From positions 41,713 through 105,712 of the forward strand of contig JBEKAY010000006.1 in the NCBI GenBank assembly GCA_050015675.1: DNA of 64,000 nt, in the 5' to 3' direction. This stretch comes from Fen-1298 sp050015675. Its GTDB lineage: Bacteria; Bacteroidota; Ignavibacteria; UBA10030. The notes under the pieces are model-generated. The model was not told where the DNA came from. It saw only the letters and a program-made list of their open reading frames with translations, and did not search any database. Positions 26,833 through 35,889 of the stretch are shown here, one piece after another (position 1 is the stretch's first letter; every line of letters starts with the position of its first letter). The position numbers and the translations under genes were made by a program.

Positions 26833-29800
26833 ATGAATTTATCCATATCAAGGCAAACTCTCCATTCATTTATTGGGTTACTATTTGTCATATCTGGTGC
26901 ACTCGGACTTATCTACCAAATTGTCTGGTTTAAATATCTTTCGCTCTTCCTTGGTAATACAACCTATGCGCAGACGATCGTGCTTGCTACTTTTATGGGT
27001 GGACTCGCCATCGGTTCGGCATGGTGGGGAAGGAAAGTAGATCACGCAGAACACCCGCTTCGGCTCTATGCTTTTCTAGAATTAGGCATAGGCATCTATT
27101 GCCTGTTGTATCCGAAGTTTCTCGGACTTCTAAAAAATGCTTTTATCTCGATTGTCATTTCATCGCAACTTCCAAGCGACGGAAAAGGTGTTCTTCTTCT
27201 CAAGTTCCTGACCAGTCTTTGTTCGTTATTGATTCCAACAATTTTAATGGGCGGCACACTGCCGATACTTGTTCGCTTTATCTCTCACAAGTTGGAAGAA
27301 TCTGGCAGAAATATTGCGGTACTCTATTTTCTCAATAGCTTTGGTGCAGTCGTTGGTTCGCTGCTTGCCGGTTTCTTCTTCATCCGACTTCTTGGATTAA
27401 GCACAACAGTTTATTCTGCAGCGGCCGTTAATCTTTTGATCGGCGGTTTAGCCATTTTATTATCTGTGGTGAAAACGGAACAGGAGAGTAATAAAGCAGA
27501 AGAGACAGAGGAGCCTGAAACTCTTTTACCCCGCAGAGAAGTAATTCTCGCCATTGTTGTTGCTGGAATTTCCGGACTTGCCGCCATGATCTATGAAGTG
27601 ACGTGGGTGCGATTATTAATTCCTGTGCTTGGTTCTTCTACATATTCTTTCTCGCTTATGCTTGTGACATTTATTTCTGGGATAACTCTTGGCAGTTTCA
27701 TTGTGTCTTCACTAATTCAGCGAGTAAAGAATTTGTCCGCTATGCTAACGTGGTGTCAAATCGGCATTGTGTTATCGATGCTTGCAACAATTCCATTGTA
27801 CGCGCGCATTCCTTATGAGTTTTGGAAAGTTGCATCTTTTCTCACTCGCAGCGATGCGACGTATCCAATATTTCTTGCCATTCAGTTTTTCTTCTGCTTC
27901 GTTCTGATGATTGTGCCCACAATTTTTCTTGGGATGTCACTTCCTGTAGCGACGCGCATAGCTTCCCGCGGTATGAATGTTCTTGGCAAATCAGTTGGAA
28001 ACATCTTCGCGGTGAACACTCTTGGTACAGTAATTGGTTCGCTCTTAGCGGGACTTGTATTGATTCCACTCATTGGAGTTAAGCATACAATAGAAGTCGG
28101 GATTGGATGTAACTTGCTTGCCGCTTTGCTTGTACTTCTATTGATTGGATCGCTTCCACGTCGCCAGATGTTTATTGCATTATCGATTATAATATTTGCA
28201 GTGGCATCGTATTCGATATTTGTTCCAAGTTGGAACAGCGGTGCGATGCTTTCAGGTGTTTTCCGAAGGATTCATTCGAACGATAAACCACCTTCAAGTT
28301 ATGCTGAATTTATGAGCCAAACCAAAAGTATAAATGTCTTATATTACAAAGAAGGGACGATGGCAACCATAGGTGTCATTGAAAGTGGGGTCGCCGGTGA
28401 AAAGCAAAAAATACTTATTGTGAACGGAAAAGCAGACGCATCAGCGAAAGGCGATTTACCCACTCAATTACTGCTTGGACAACTCCCATGTATCCTTCAT
28501 CAGAATATACAGAATGCCTTGGTGATTGGCCTGGGTAGTGGAGTTACAGTTGGTAGCATTTTGACACATCGGGTGAAGCGTGTTGACTGCGTTGAGATAT
28601 CAAAGGAAGTAGTTGAAGCATTGTCATTATTTGATGAAGTAAACCATCGTCCGTTGAATGATCCACGCACAAACCTATTCATTGAAGACGCGCTCGCTTA
28701 CCTCAAGATTACACCGCACGTGTACGATATAATTGTCAGTGAGCCGTCGAATCCTTGGATTGCCGGCATCGGTAATTTATATACAACAGATTATTTTGAA
28801 GAATGTAAACGACGGATGAATTCCGATGGTCTCATGGTTCAATGGTTTCATCTTTATGAAATGAATGATGACCTCTTTAAGATGGTGGTGCGTACTTTTC
28901 AATCAAGCTTTAAATATGTATCAATCTGGCAGCCGCTAAGTAAGGATGTGATTATGATCGGGTCAAACCAACCATTGATGTTGGATATTGATAGGATGCA
29001 AGCCAACATAGCAATGAAAAGTGTAAAAGAAGATCTGCAACGGATCAATATTCCGGATATTGCAACACTCCTTTCACTTGAGATGCTTTCGCCCGAATCA
29101 GTGTTACGATATGTTAGTGTTGGTGATTTGAACACAGAAGATCATCCTCGGTTAGAATATGGTGCACCAAAAACCTTCTTTATTGACGCTGGGGTATCAG
29201 AGCTTGATCGATTCGACGAACGTATGAGATATGACAGTGTTGATAACCAACTCAAAAAACTCATAGAAAACAAAATGTTAACAGATGAAGAGTTGCGCAA
29301 TATTGGTTTTTTCCATACAGAACGGCAAAGCAGTTATTTTCGTTTTGGATATGCGGTTCTTTGTGAACTTCAGAAGAAATATCAAAAAGATACGCCACTC
29401 TTGGAACGACTTGCAAAGACGACTGAAATATTGAACTTACCAGAGGAAGCTCTCTCATATTACAAGAAACTTGCAGAGCTTGAACCAACAAATCCTATTA
29501 TGTTGGAAAAATATGCTTGGCTAAAATACTCGATCGAACGCAATCGTACAACTATGCTAACGCCGTTCGATACAAAAGAAAGCGAGGACCTGCTCCATAA
29601 AAGTATTAGCCTCGCAATTGACACGGTGGACAGATATCGTCTCAGATTAGCTGATCTCTATTATGGAACACAACGTTATGCCAAAGCCGCGGATCAATAC
29701 GAACGCACCATACAGATACGTAACAAGTACGAGGGTGATCTCAATATTCGCGATGACGCTGTATTTCTGCAACTTGCACGTTGTCTTGACCGAATAGGGA

Positions 29801-29922
29801 AGAATGACAGAGCAATTGGTTATGCTGTGCAAGCAGTTAATATCAATCCAAAAAACGAAGAGGCGAAAGATTTAGTGTATGAACTTTGGACGAAAGGGAT
29901 GAACAAAGTAAAACCCAAATAA
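26833..29922 (+). CDS. Membrane-fused spermidine-synthase-like protein with TPR tail
   Basis: The ~1029-residue product has two halves of about seven membrane helices (residues ~10-215 and ~235-460) like a transporter-type scaffold. A cytoplasmic spermidine-synthase-like Rossmann domain follows (VIGLGSGVTVGSI, RVDCVEISKEVVEAL, YDIIVSEPSNPWIAGIGNLYT). The C-terminus has TPR-like repeats (EEALSYYKKLAELEPTNP, DRAIGYAVQAVNINPKNEEA). In true spermidine synthase the D-x-x-D catalytic Asp is conserved; here SEPSNPW replaces it, so the aminopropyl reaction is doubtful. Start at 26833 has GAGGA 7 bp before; an ATG at 26800 is also possible. Confidence 0.82.
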   Translation: MNLSISRQTLHSFIGLLFVISGALGLIYQIVWFKYLSLFLGNTTYAQTIVLATFMGGLAIGSAWWGRKVDHAEHPLRLYAFLELGIGIYCLLYPKFLGLLKNAFISIVISSQLPSDGKGVLLLKFLTSLCSLLIPTILMGGTLPILVRFISHKLEESGRNIAVLYFLNSFGAVVGSLLAGFFFIRLLGLSTTVYSAAAVNLLIGGLAILLSVVKTEQESNKAEETEEPETLLPRREVILAIVVAGISGLAAMIYEVTWVRLLIPVLGSSTYSFSLMLVTFISGITLGSFIVSSLIQRVKNLSAMLTWCQIGIVLSMLATIPLYARIPYEFWKVASFLTRSDATYPIFLAIQFFFCFVLMIVPTIFLGMSLPVATRIASRGMNVLGKSVGNIFAVNTLGTVIGSLLAGLVLIPLIGVKHTIEVGIGCNLLAALLVLLLIGSLPRRQMFIALSIIIFAVASYSIFVPSWNSGAMLSGVFRRIHSNDKPPSSYAEFMSQTKSINVLYYKEGTMATIGVIESGVAGEKQKILIVNGKADASAKGDLPTQLLLGQLPCILHQNIQNALVIGLGSGVTVGSILTHRVKRVDCVEISKEVVEALSLFDEVNHRPLNDPRTNLFIEDALAYLKITPHVYDIIVSEPSNPWIAGIGNLYTTDYFEECKRRMNSDGLMVQWFHLYEMNDDLFKMVVRTFQSSFKYVSIWQPLSKDVIMIGSNQPLMLDIDRMQANIAMKSVKEDLQRINIPDIATLLSLEMLSPESVLRYVSVGDLNTEDHPRLEYGAPKTFFIDAGVSELDRFDERMRYDSVDNQLKKLIENKMLTDEELRNIGFFHTERQSSYFRFGYAVLCELQKKYQKDTPLLERLAKTTEILNLPEEALSYYKKLAELEPTNPIMLEKYAWLKYSIERNRTTMLTPFDTKESEDLLHKSISLAIDTVDRYRLRLADLYYGTQRYAKAADQYERTIQIRNKYEGDLNIRDDAVFLQLARCLDRIGKNDRAIGYAVQAVNINPKNEEAKDLVYELWTKGMNKVKPK

Positions 29923-30003
29923 TATCTGTGATGTTGTCGATAGAAACCTGTGTTCAGTTTTTACGTAGTATCAAAGTACCAAATGGTGACAACAAAGCAC
30001 AAT

Positions 30004-30747
30004 ATGTCATTTTTCAAGTTGATGTATATATTCCTATGTGTATGCCCGCTATATTTATGCACAACGGCAAACGCACAGTGTGATGACAAAAAAAATACTG
30101 ACGGCATTTCTTGGGACTTTGATGAAGGGAAGAATAAAGATTTTTCTGTCGGAACATTTATATCAGATATATTCACACCGCAGATTATCCTCGACACTAA
30201 ACACATCAGAGAATATATTCGTGATGGACGGTTTCAAGTCTTACGCAGTCGGTGCGGTGATATGCGTGCTATCGATGCCATCTATTTGAAATCGTTAAAG
30301 ATTGCAGATTACAATATTGCGCGCGCACTTTTTCTTTCTTTCATGGCTGTACTTGAACATCGAAAGATTGATGTCAAAATGCCGATCTTCAATTCGCTTG
30401 CATTGCCGCTCACGTTTGAAGAAGATAGTATCTTCTATACCCGTATAAAAAATCTTCCTACTCAAGTGTATCCAGATACGCCGGCGGGTTCTAATGGAGA
30501 TAATGATAAACTTCAGCATTTTTTTGGATCAGCGTATCTTGCATTTGCTTCTGAGTCGCCGGGGTTCACGCGTACAACCGGAGACTTTATTGAGTGGTTA
30601 GAACCAAAACTCATTATTGGAGGCACAGATGACCCGCGCGATAAACGCGCAAACAAACAAGGCAAAAGTTTTGGCCGCGATTTGTCGGTAGTGAAGACAT
30701 TACTTCCATCTGATTACTTGACTTTTCCTTATGAAGACCGTAAATAG
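30004..30747 (+). CDS. Secreted protein of unknown function (DKLQHFFGS motif)
   Basis: I do not recognise the family. The ~247-residue product has a signal peptide (SFFKLMYIFLCVCPLYLCTTANAQ) and a mature part with two conserved-looking blocks: NGDNDKLQHFFGSAYLAFAS and GDFIEWLEPKLIIGGTDDPRDKRANKQGKSFG. The DKxxHF pattern recalls YfiM/DUF2279-type small outer-membrane proteins. The start at 30004 puts the signal peptide at the N-terminus; the frame is open 54 bp further upstream. Confidence 0.6.
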   Translation: MSFFKLMYIFLCVCPLYLCTTANAQCDDKKNTDGISWDFDEGKNKDFSVGTFISDIFTPQIILDTKHIREYIRDGRFQVLRSRCGDMRAIDAIYLKSLKIADYNIARALFLSFMAVLEHRKIDVKMPIFNSLALPLTFEEDSIFYTRIKNLPTQVYPDTPAGSNGDNDKLQHFFGSAYLAFASESPGFTRTTGDFIEWLEPKLIIGGTDDPRDKRANKQGKSFGRDLSVVKTLLPSDYLTFPYEDRK

Positions 30748-30797
30748 GTAATAGTCTTTCTCCACTGAAAGCTGAAAACCAATTGTTGCTGACTAAC

Positions 30798-32168
30798 ATG
30801 AAAACTATTCTTATTGTTGATGACGACAAATCTGTTCGTGAATCGCTCAAGATGATTCTTGAATACGATCGTTACGAAGTAGAGTTTGCTGAGAACGGTG
30901 AACAGGGCTTACAGAAACTCGAACGCGTGCCAGTGGATGTCGTGTTGCTGGACGTGAAAATGTCCGGTATGGATGGCATCGAAGTATTGACAAAGATTCG
31001 GCAGAAGAATGAAAAGCTGCCGGTGATAATGATTTCCGGTCACGGGACTATTGAAACGGCTGTTGAGGCAACAAAGCTGGGCGCTTTTGATTTTCTTTCC
31101 AAACCCCTTGACCGTGATAAACTTCTTGTCACTATTCGCAATGCAATACAGCAAGCAAAGCTCTCAGAAGATTTTACAAAACTGCAGGAAAGTGTGGAAG
31201 GGAAGCGGCACATTCTCGGCGAGAGCGAAAAGATCAAAGAAATTCTTTCCGTTATCCATCAAGTAGCGCCAACGGATGCTCGAGTACTTATCACCGGTGA
31301 GAATGGCACTGGAAAAGAACTGATCGCACACGCACTTCACCGTGCCAGTAAGCGCAATACGAAACAGTTTGTGGAAGTCAACTGTGCGGCAATTCCTTCT
31401 GAAATGATTGAATCAGAATTATTCGGTCACGAAAAAGGTTCCTTCACTGGTGCGACGGCACAACGCATCGGCAAGTTCGAACAGGCGGACGGTGGAACAC
31501 TCTTCCTTGATGAAATTGGCGACATGAGTCTGCAAGCGCAGGCGAAAGTGCTGCGTGCATTAGAAGAAGGAAAGATTGAGCGCGTTGGCGGCAGCAAACT
31601 TCTTTCTGTTGATGTTCGCGTTCTTTCAGCAACTAATAAAAAAATGGACGAGGAAATTAGCAAAGGAAATTTTCGCAACGATCTCTTTCATAGACTCAAT
31701 GTAATTCCAATTCATGCGCCGGCTTTGCGCGAACATCGGGATGATATTCCTGTCCTTGTTCAATCGTTTATTGATGATGTTTGTTCACGAAACGGAATTG
31801 CGCGGAAGGCGATCTCCAGTGAAGCTATCAATGTTCTCCTTCAGCGAGATTGGCCTGGCAATGTGCGTGAATTGAAAAACGCGGTGGAACGTCTTGTCAT
31901 TTTATCCCATGGCACTTCGATTGACATTACTGTACTCGATGCGTTTGGAAATACCAGCGGTATGGATTCAGGGCCACTCGATATAAGTGGAACGTTTCAG
32001 GAATTCAAAGAACGTGCTGAAGCGGCGTTCATTAAAAAGCAATTAGAAATTCACAAGTGGAACGTTACCAAGACTGCTGAAGCGATGGAAATTCAACGCA
32101 GTCATCTCTATACGAAAATGAAACGCTATGGTTTGGCAAAAGAAGGAGAAGATGAAGGGAAGGAATAA
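30798..32168 (+). CDS. NtrC-family sigma54-dependent response regulator
   Basis: The ~456-residue product has a receiver (TILIVDDDKSVRESL, LLDVKMSGMDG, MISGHGT, SKPLDRD), a sigma54-interacting AAA+ domain with Walker A GENGTGKE, a near-canonical GSFTGA loop and Walker B GGTLFLDEIGD, and a Fis-type helix-turn-helix (VTKTAEAMEIQRSHLYTKMKRYG). It should drive sigma54 promoters. Its loop contrasts with the altered loop of the regulator at 19009-20379. No kinase gene is adjacent. Confidence 0.95.
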   Translation: MKTILIVDDDKSVRESLKMILEYDRYEVEFAENGEQGLQKLERVPVDVVLLDVKMSGMDGIEVLTKIRQKNEKLPVIMISGHGTIETAVEATKLGAFDFLSKPLDRDKLLVTIRNAIQQAKLSEDFTKLQESVEGKRHILGESEKIKEILSVIHQVAPTDARVLITGENGTGKELIAHALHRASKRNTKQFVEVNCAAIPSEMIESELFGHEKGSFTGATAQRIGKFEQADGGTLFLDEIGDMSLQAQAKVLRALEEGKIERVGGSKLLSVDVRVLSATNKKMDEEISKGNFRNDLFHRLNVIPIHAPALREHRDDIPVLVQSFIDDVCSRNGIARKAISSEAINVLLQRDWPGNVRELKNAVERLVILSHGTSIDITVLDAFGNTSGMDSGPLDISGTFQEFKERAEAAFIKKQLEIHKWNVTKTAEAMEIQRSHLYTKMKRYGLAKEGEDEGKE

Positions 32169-32195
32169 ATACTTCCAATTTCTCGTTCTTGCATT

Positions 32196-32249
32196 TCAAT
32201 CGATTTCTATATAAATTTTATATAGAGATTTGCATAAATCGAAATTGAA
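32196..32249. promoter_or_regulatory. Nested AT-rich inverted repeats in gap leader
   Basis: A perfect 21-nt inverted repeat (TCTATATAAA T TTTATATAGA, 32206-32226) sits inside a longer imperfect one (TTTCAATCGATTT ... AAATCGAAATTGAA). It lies about 30 bp before the gap start. It could be a 5'-UTR structure, an operator or a terminator for the upstream regulator. Confidence 0.45.
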
Positions 32250-32277
32250 TACTTTATAATTTATTGGAGGAATCGCA

Positions 32278-33345
32278 ATGGCAGTAAAAGTTGGAATTAA
32301 CGGTTTTGGACGAATTGGCAGACAGATTATCAATGTTATGGCAGATAAAGGTGTCCTCGGTAAAACACTTGATGTCGTTGCAGTCGTCGATGTAAGCACA
32401 GACGCAAAGTATTTTGCGTATCAATTGAAATATGACTCAATCCATGGTCATTTCCGCGGGACGTTAGGCAGCGAGAAAAGCAATCCTTCGTTGGAAGCGG
32501 ATGATGTTCTCGTTGTGAACGGTCATAAAATCAAGTGCGTGATGGCTCAAAAAGATCCTTCCCAGTTACCCTGGAAAGAACTTGGTGTTGAGATTGTGAT
32601 CGAATCTACTGGCTTGTTCACAGATTCTGAAAAAGCAAAAGGACATCTTGCAGCAGGTGCAAAGAAAGTTCTGATTTCCGCTCCGGCAAAAGGTGAGGTA
32701 AAGACTATCGTCATGGGTGTGAACGATAACGAGTATGATTCGGAAAAACACAATATTATTTCGAATGCTTCATGCACTACGAACTGCTTAGCTCCTGTAG
32801 TGCATGTTATTATTAAGGAAGGTATTGGCGTTGAGACCGGATTAATGACTACAATCCATTCGACAACCGCAACTCAAAAAACTGTCGATGGTCCATCAAA
32901 GAAGGATTGGAGAGGCGGCCGTGCAGCATCTAATAATATTATCCCATCCTCAACTGGTGCTGCAAAAGCTGTCGGAGAAGTTTTACCGGTTGTAAAAGGT
33001 AAGATGACAGGTATGTCTTTCCGAGTTCCAACTCTTGATGTATCAGTTATTGATCTTACATTCCGTGCAACTCGGGATAGTTCGATTGAAGAGATTGATG
33101 GATTGATGAAGAAAGCATCTGAAACCTATTTGAAGGGAATTCTTGGATATTGCACAGATGAAGTAGTTTCAACCGATTTTATCCACGATGACCGTTCATC
33201 CATTTATGATTCTAAGGCAACGTTGCAAAATAACTTGAAGGGCGAAAAAAGATTCTTCAAGGTTGTTTCGTGGTATGATAATGAATGGGGTTATTCAGTC
33301 CGCACAGTTGATCTGACAAACCTCATTGCATCGAAATTGAAGTAA
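32278..33345 (+). CDS. gap: Glyceraldehyde-3-phosphate dehydrogenase
   Basis: The 355-residue enzyme converts glyceraldehyde 3-phosphate and phosphate to 1,3-bisphosphoglycerate with NAD. It shows KVGINGFGRIGRQI, IESTGLFTD, KVLISAPAKGEVKT and the catalytic SNASCTTNCLAPV, then the conserved SSTGAAKAVGEVLP and SWYDNEWGYSVRTVDL ending. GGAGG precedes the ATG. pgk follows after two tandem terminators, so glycolytic neighbours may be transcribed separately. Confidence 0.97.
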   Translation: MAVKVGINGFGRIGRQIINVMADKGVLGKTLDVVAVVDVSTDAKYFAYQLKYDSIHGHFRGTLGSEKSNPSLEADDVLVVNGHKIKCVMAQKDPSQLPWKELGVEIVIESTGLFTDSEKAKGHLAAGAKKVLISAPAKGEVKTIVMGVNDNEYDSEKHNIISNASCTTNCLAPVVHVIIKEGIGVETGLMTTIHSTTATQKTVDGPSKKDWRGGRAASNNIIPSSTGAAKAVGEVLPVVKGKMTGMSFRVPTLDVSVIDLTFRATRDSSIEEIDGLMKKASETYLKGILGYCTDEVVSTDFIHDDRSSIYDSKATLQNNLKGEKRFFKVVSWYDNEWGYSVRTVDLTNLIASKLK

Positions 33346-33369
33346 GATTCAGAACTGTTCAATTGTTAT

Positions 33370-33406
33370 CTGCCCGGTGCGCAATAGCATCGGGCAGAAT
33401 GTTTTT
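33370..33406 (+). terminator. Intrinsic terminator after gap
   Basis: Stem CTGCCCGGTGC / GCATCGGGCAG (one G-U pair) with a 6-nt loop, then a T-rich tail ending in five T. Confidence 0.85.
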
Positions 33407-33412
33407 CTGCAT

Positions 33413-33448
33413 CGGGCTGACGACTTATCGGGTCGAAGCCCGTTTTTT
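33413..33448 (+). terminator. Second tandem terminator after gap
   Basis: Stem CGGGCT / AGCCCG with an internal GAC/GTC pairing, followed by six T. With the preceding hairpin it forms a tandem terminator pair. A small TCCGGC/GCCGGA hairpin (33464-33478) follows in the pgk leader. Confidence 0.8.
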
Positions 33449-33513
33449 ATATATGAAAGGGACTCCGGCGTTGCCGGAATAATTAACCATCCATCTCTTC
33501 ACGGAGAAAAATA

Positions 33514-34779
33514 ATGAATAAAAAAACTGTAAGCGATATGAGCTTTAACGGCAAACGTGTTATTATGCGTGTGGATTTTAACGTACCATTGAAAAACGGC
33601 GTTATTCAAGACGACATCCGTATGCGCGCTGCACTTCCAACGATTAAATATGTTCTTGATCAAAAACCAAAATATCTTGTACTGATGTCGCACCTCGGAG
33701 ATCCGAAAAAAGACACACAGAAGGCGAAAGAGAAAGCCGAGAAAGATGGCAAGCCATTCGATGAAGCAAAGTTCATCGAAGGCAAACATAAAATGAAACC
33801 GATTGTCGAGCACCTCTCACAACTTTTGAATAAGCCGGTGAAACTTGCACCTGCCGCCATTGGTCCGGAAACGAAAGCTATGGTAAATGCATTGGGAGAA
33901 GGTGAAGTGTTAATGCTGGAGAATACTCGCTTCCATAAACAAGAGACTTCAAAGGATCCAGCGGAACGCGAACAGATGGCGAAGGAACTTGCTTCCTATG
34001 GCGATATCTTTGTGAACGACGCATTTGGCACTGCACACCGCGCGCATGCATCTACGGAAACCATTGCACATTATTTGCCGGCTGTTGCAGGATTTCTCAT
34101 GGAAAAAGAACTGGCATATCTCGGTAAAGCAGTTGAGAATCCGGCGAAGCCGTATGTTGCAATTATCGGCGGGGCAAAAATTTCCGGCAAGATTGATGTC
34201 ATCCAAAACCTCATGAACAAAGTAGATGCATTGCTTATCGGCGGCGGAATGATGTTCACGTTCTTCAAAGCGCAAGGATTGGAGATCGGCAAATCATTGT
34301 TGGAAGAAGACAAGGTCGAATTGGCGAAAAAAATTCTTGATGAAGCAAAAGCGAAGAAGGTGCGATTAATGCTGCCGGTGGATTGTGTCGTATCCGATAA
34401 GTTTGACAACGCAGCAGCGACAAAGGTTGTAAAAATCAATGCAATTCCGTCCGATTGGATGGGAATGGATATCGGTCCAGAAACTATAAAGATATACAAT
34501 GACGAAATCGTGAAAGCAAAGACGGTAGTATGGAACGGGCCGATGGGTGTATTTGAGATGTCAAATTTTTCAAAAGGAACTACTGCCGTTGCTCAAGCGT
34601 TAGCAAATGCAACAAAGTCGGGTGCGATTACAGTGGTTGGCGGCGGAGATTCTGCGTCGGCAATAGCACAAGCCGGACTCGATAAAGCTGTTTCGCATGT
34701 TTCAACAGGCGGTGGAGCTTCATTGGAATTCTTGGAAGGAAAAGTTCTCCCTGGCGTTGCAGCGCTGAATGATAAGTGA
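33514..34779 (+). CDS. pgk: Phosphoglycerate kinase
   Basis: The 421-residue enzyme transfers phosphate from 1,3-bisphosphoglycerate to ADP. Visible are KRVIMRVDFNVPLKNG, LVLMSHLGDP, NDAFGTAHRAHAST, GGAKISGKIDV, VVWNGPMGVFE and the nucleotide-binding GGGDSASA. There is a lysine-rich insertion after the SHLGDP motif (about residues 66-90) that lengthens it slightly over the usual ~395-residue form. An ACGGAG lies before the start. Confidence 0.97.
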   Translation: MNKKTVSDMSFNGKRVIMRVDFNVPLKNGVIQDDIRMRAALPTIKYVLDQKPKYLVLMSHLGDPKKDTQKAKEKAEKDGKPFDEAKFIEGKHKMKPIVEHLSQLLNKPVKLAPAAIGPETKAMVNALGEGEVLMLENTRFHKQETSKDPAEREQMAKELASYGDIFVNDAFGTAHRAHASTETIAHYLPAVAGFLMEKELAYLGKAVENPAKPYVAIIGGAKISGKIDVIQNLMNKVDALLIGGGMMFTFFKAQGLEIGKSLLEEDKVELAKKILDEAKAKKVRLMLPVDCVVSDKFDNAAATKVVKINAIPSDWMGMDIGPETIKIYNDEIVKAKTVVWNGPMGVFEMSNFSKGTTAVAQALANATKSGAITVVGGGDSASAIAQAGLDKAVSHVSTGGGASLEFLEGKVLPGVAALNDK

Positions 34780-34919
34780 AAAGTAAAAAGGCAAAAATCA
34801 AAAGGTAGAAGGTAATAGGTAGAAGGTAATGGGAAATTGACTGTTGGCTAAAGGCTGAATGCTGACAGCTTTTTCATTCAATCACACAATCGCTAAATCA
34901 CAAAATCAAGAAATCTTAA
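34780..34919. repeat. Low-complexity word-repeat spacer
   Basis: Repeated words (AGGTAGAAGGTAATAGGTAG, then GGCTAAAGGCTGAATGCTG, then TCACACAATCGCTAAATCAC). The same vocabulary occurs at 398-473 and 41213-41315 and within uvrA. It is purine-rich first, then pyrimidine-rich. Confidence 0.5.
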
Positions 34920-35831
34920 ATGGCTTATAACAATCAAGGCAATTATTACCGCCCCTCAATGTTTGGAGGATTTCAATTCTTTCCGCCGGTCATAAAGGGA
35001 CTACTGATCACCAATACTGCGATATTTGTTCTGATGTGGTTTTTCAGTGCGTTCCATTTTAACGGCATAAGTTTGCATATGGTGTTAACAACGGTTTTTG
35101 GTCTTATGCCGTTCGGCGAGGGTTTTTATCCCTGGCAACTCATCACGTACCAATTCGTTCATGCCGATTTCTGGCATCTCTTCTTTAATATGGTATTCGG
35201 ACTATGGATGTTCGGAATGGAAGTTGAACATGTTTGGGGATCGAAGAAATTTCTCATTTATTATTTGTCTTGTGGTGTAGTGGCAGGATTATCCCAGCTC
35301 ATACTTTCACCGATCTTTGAACCAGCGCTTGGCCCAACGGTCGGAGCATCTGGGGCAATCTACGGTGTTATGATTGCATTTGCCGCGTTGTTTCCAGACA
35401 GATACATATTTCTCTATTTCTTAATTCCAGTGAAAGTAAAATACTTTGTCATTATCCTCATTGTTTTTAGTGTGATGTCGGTTGGTGGGCAGGGAAATAT
35501 TGCTAATCTTGCACACCTTGGCGGAGCGGTCGCCGGATATCTTTATATCTTGTATGATCGTCACCAATTAACTCGCGGAAGAAGCCACGGAACTTTTCAA
35601 TCACGGATGTCATCTGCACCTTGGAGTCATCCAACAACTTCTTCAGGTGATGTAGTGGATGCAAAAGTATTCGATATAAACGAAGCAAAATCTTTTGAAC
35701 CGAAAGAGCCCCCAGTGGACGCACAAAAACGGATCGATGAGATTCTTGATAAAATAAGTCAAAACGGATACCAAAGTTTATCGGAGGAAGAGAAAAAGAT
35801 ACTCTTCGAAGCAAGCAAACGTATGAATTAG
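34920..35831 (+). CDS. Rhomboid family intramembrane serine protease
   Basis: The 303-residue product has six predicted membrane helices. It shows the rhomboid HxxxN-type segment FVHADFWHLFFNMVFGLWMFG, the catalytic GASGAIYGVM serine and the histidine in NLAHLGGAVAGYLY. The C-terminal ~80 soluble residues end in a short helical segment (RIDEILDKISQNGYQSLSEEEKKIL), common to rhomboids of Bacteroidota. It cleaves single-pass membrane proteins; substrate unknown. Confidence 0.93.
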   Translation: MAYNNQGNYYRPSMFGGFQFFPPVIKGLLITNTAIFVLMWFFSAFHFNGISLHMVLTTVFGLMPFGEGFYPWQLITYQFVHADFWHLFFNMVFGLWMFGMEVEHVWGSKKFLIYYLSCGVVAGLSQLILSPIFEPALGPTVGASGAIYGVMIAFAALFPDRYIFLYFLIPVKVKYFVIILIVFSVMSVGGQGNIANLAHLGGAVAGYLYILYDRHQLTRGRSHGTFQSRMSSAPWSHPTTSSGDVVDAKVFDINEAKSFEPKEPPVDAQKRIDEILDKISQNGYQSLSEEEKKILFEASKRMN

Positions 35832-35839
35832 TAAATGTG

Positions 35840-35864
35840 GGCACACAAAAGTGTGCCTTTTTTT
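35840..35864 (+). terminator. Intrinsic terminator after rhomboid gene
   Basis: Perfect stem GGCACAC / GTGTGCC with AAAA loop and seven T. It lies just before the ispG ribosome site. Confidence 0.9.
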
Positions 35865-35889
35865 ATTTATTGTTAGGAAGAAAGATTGT

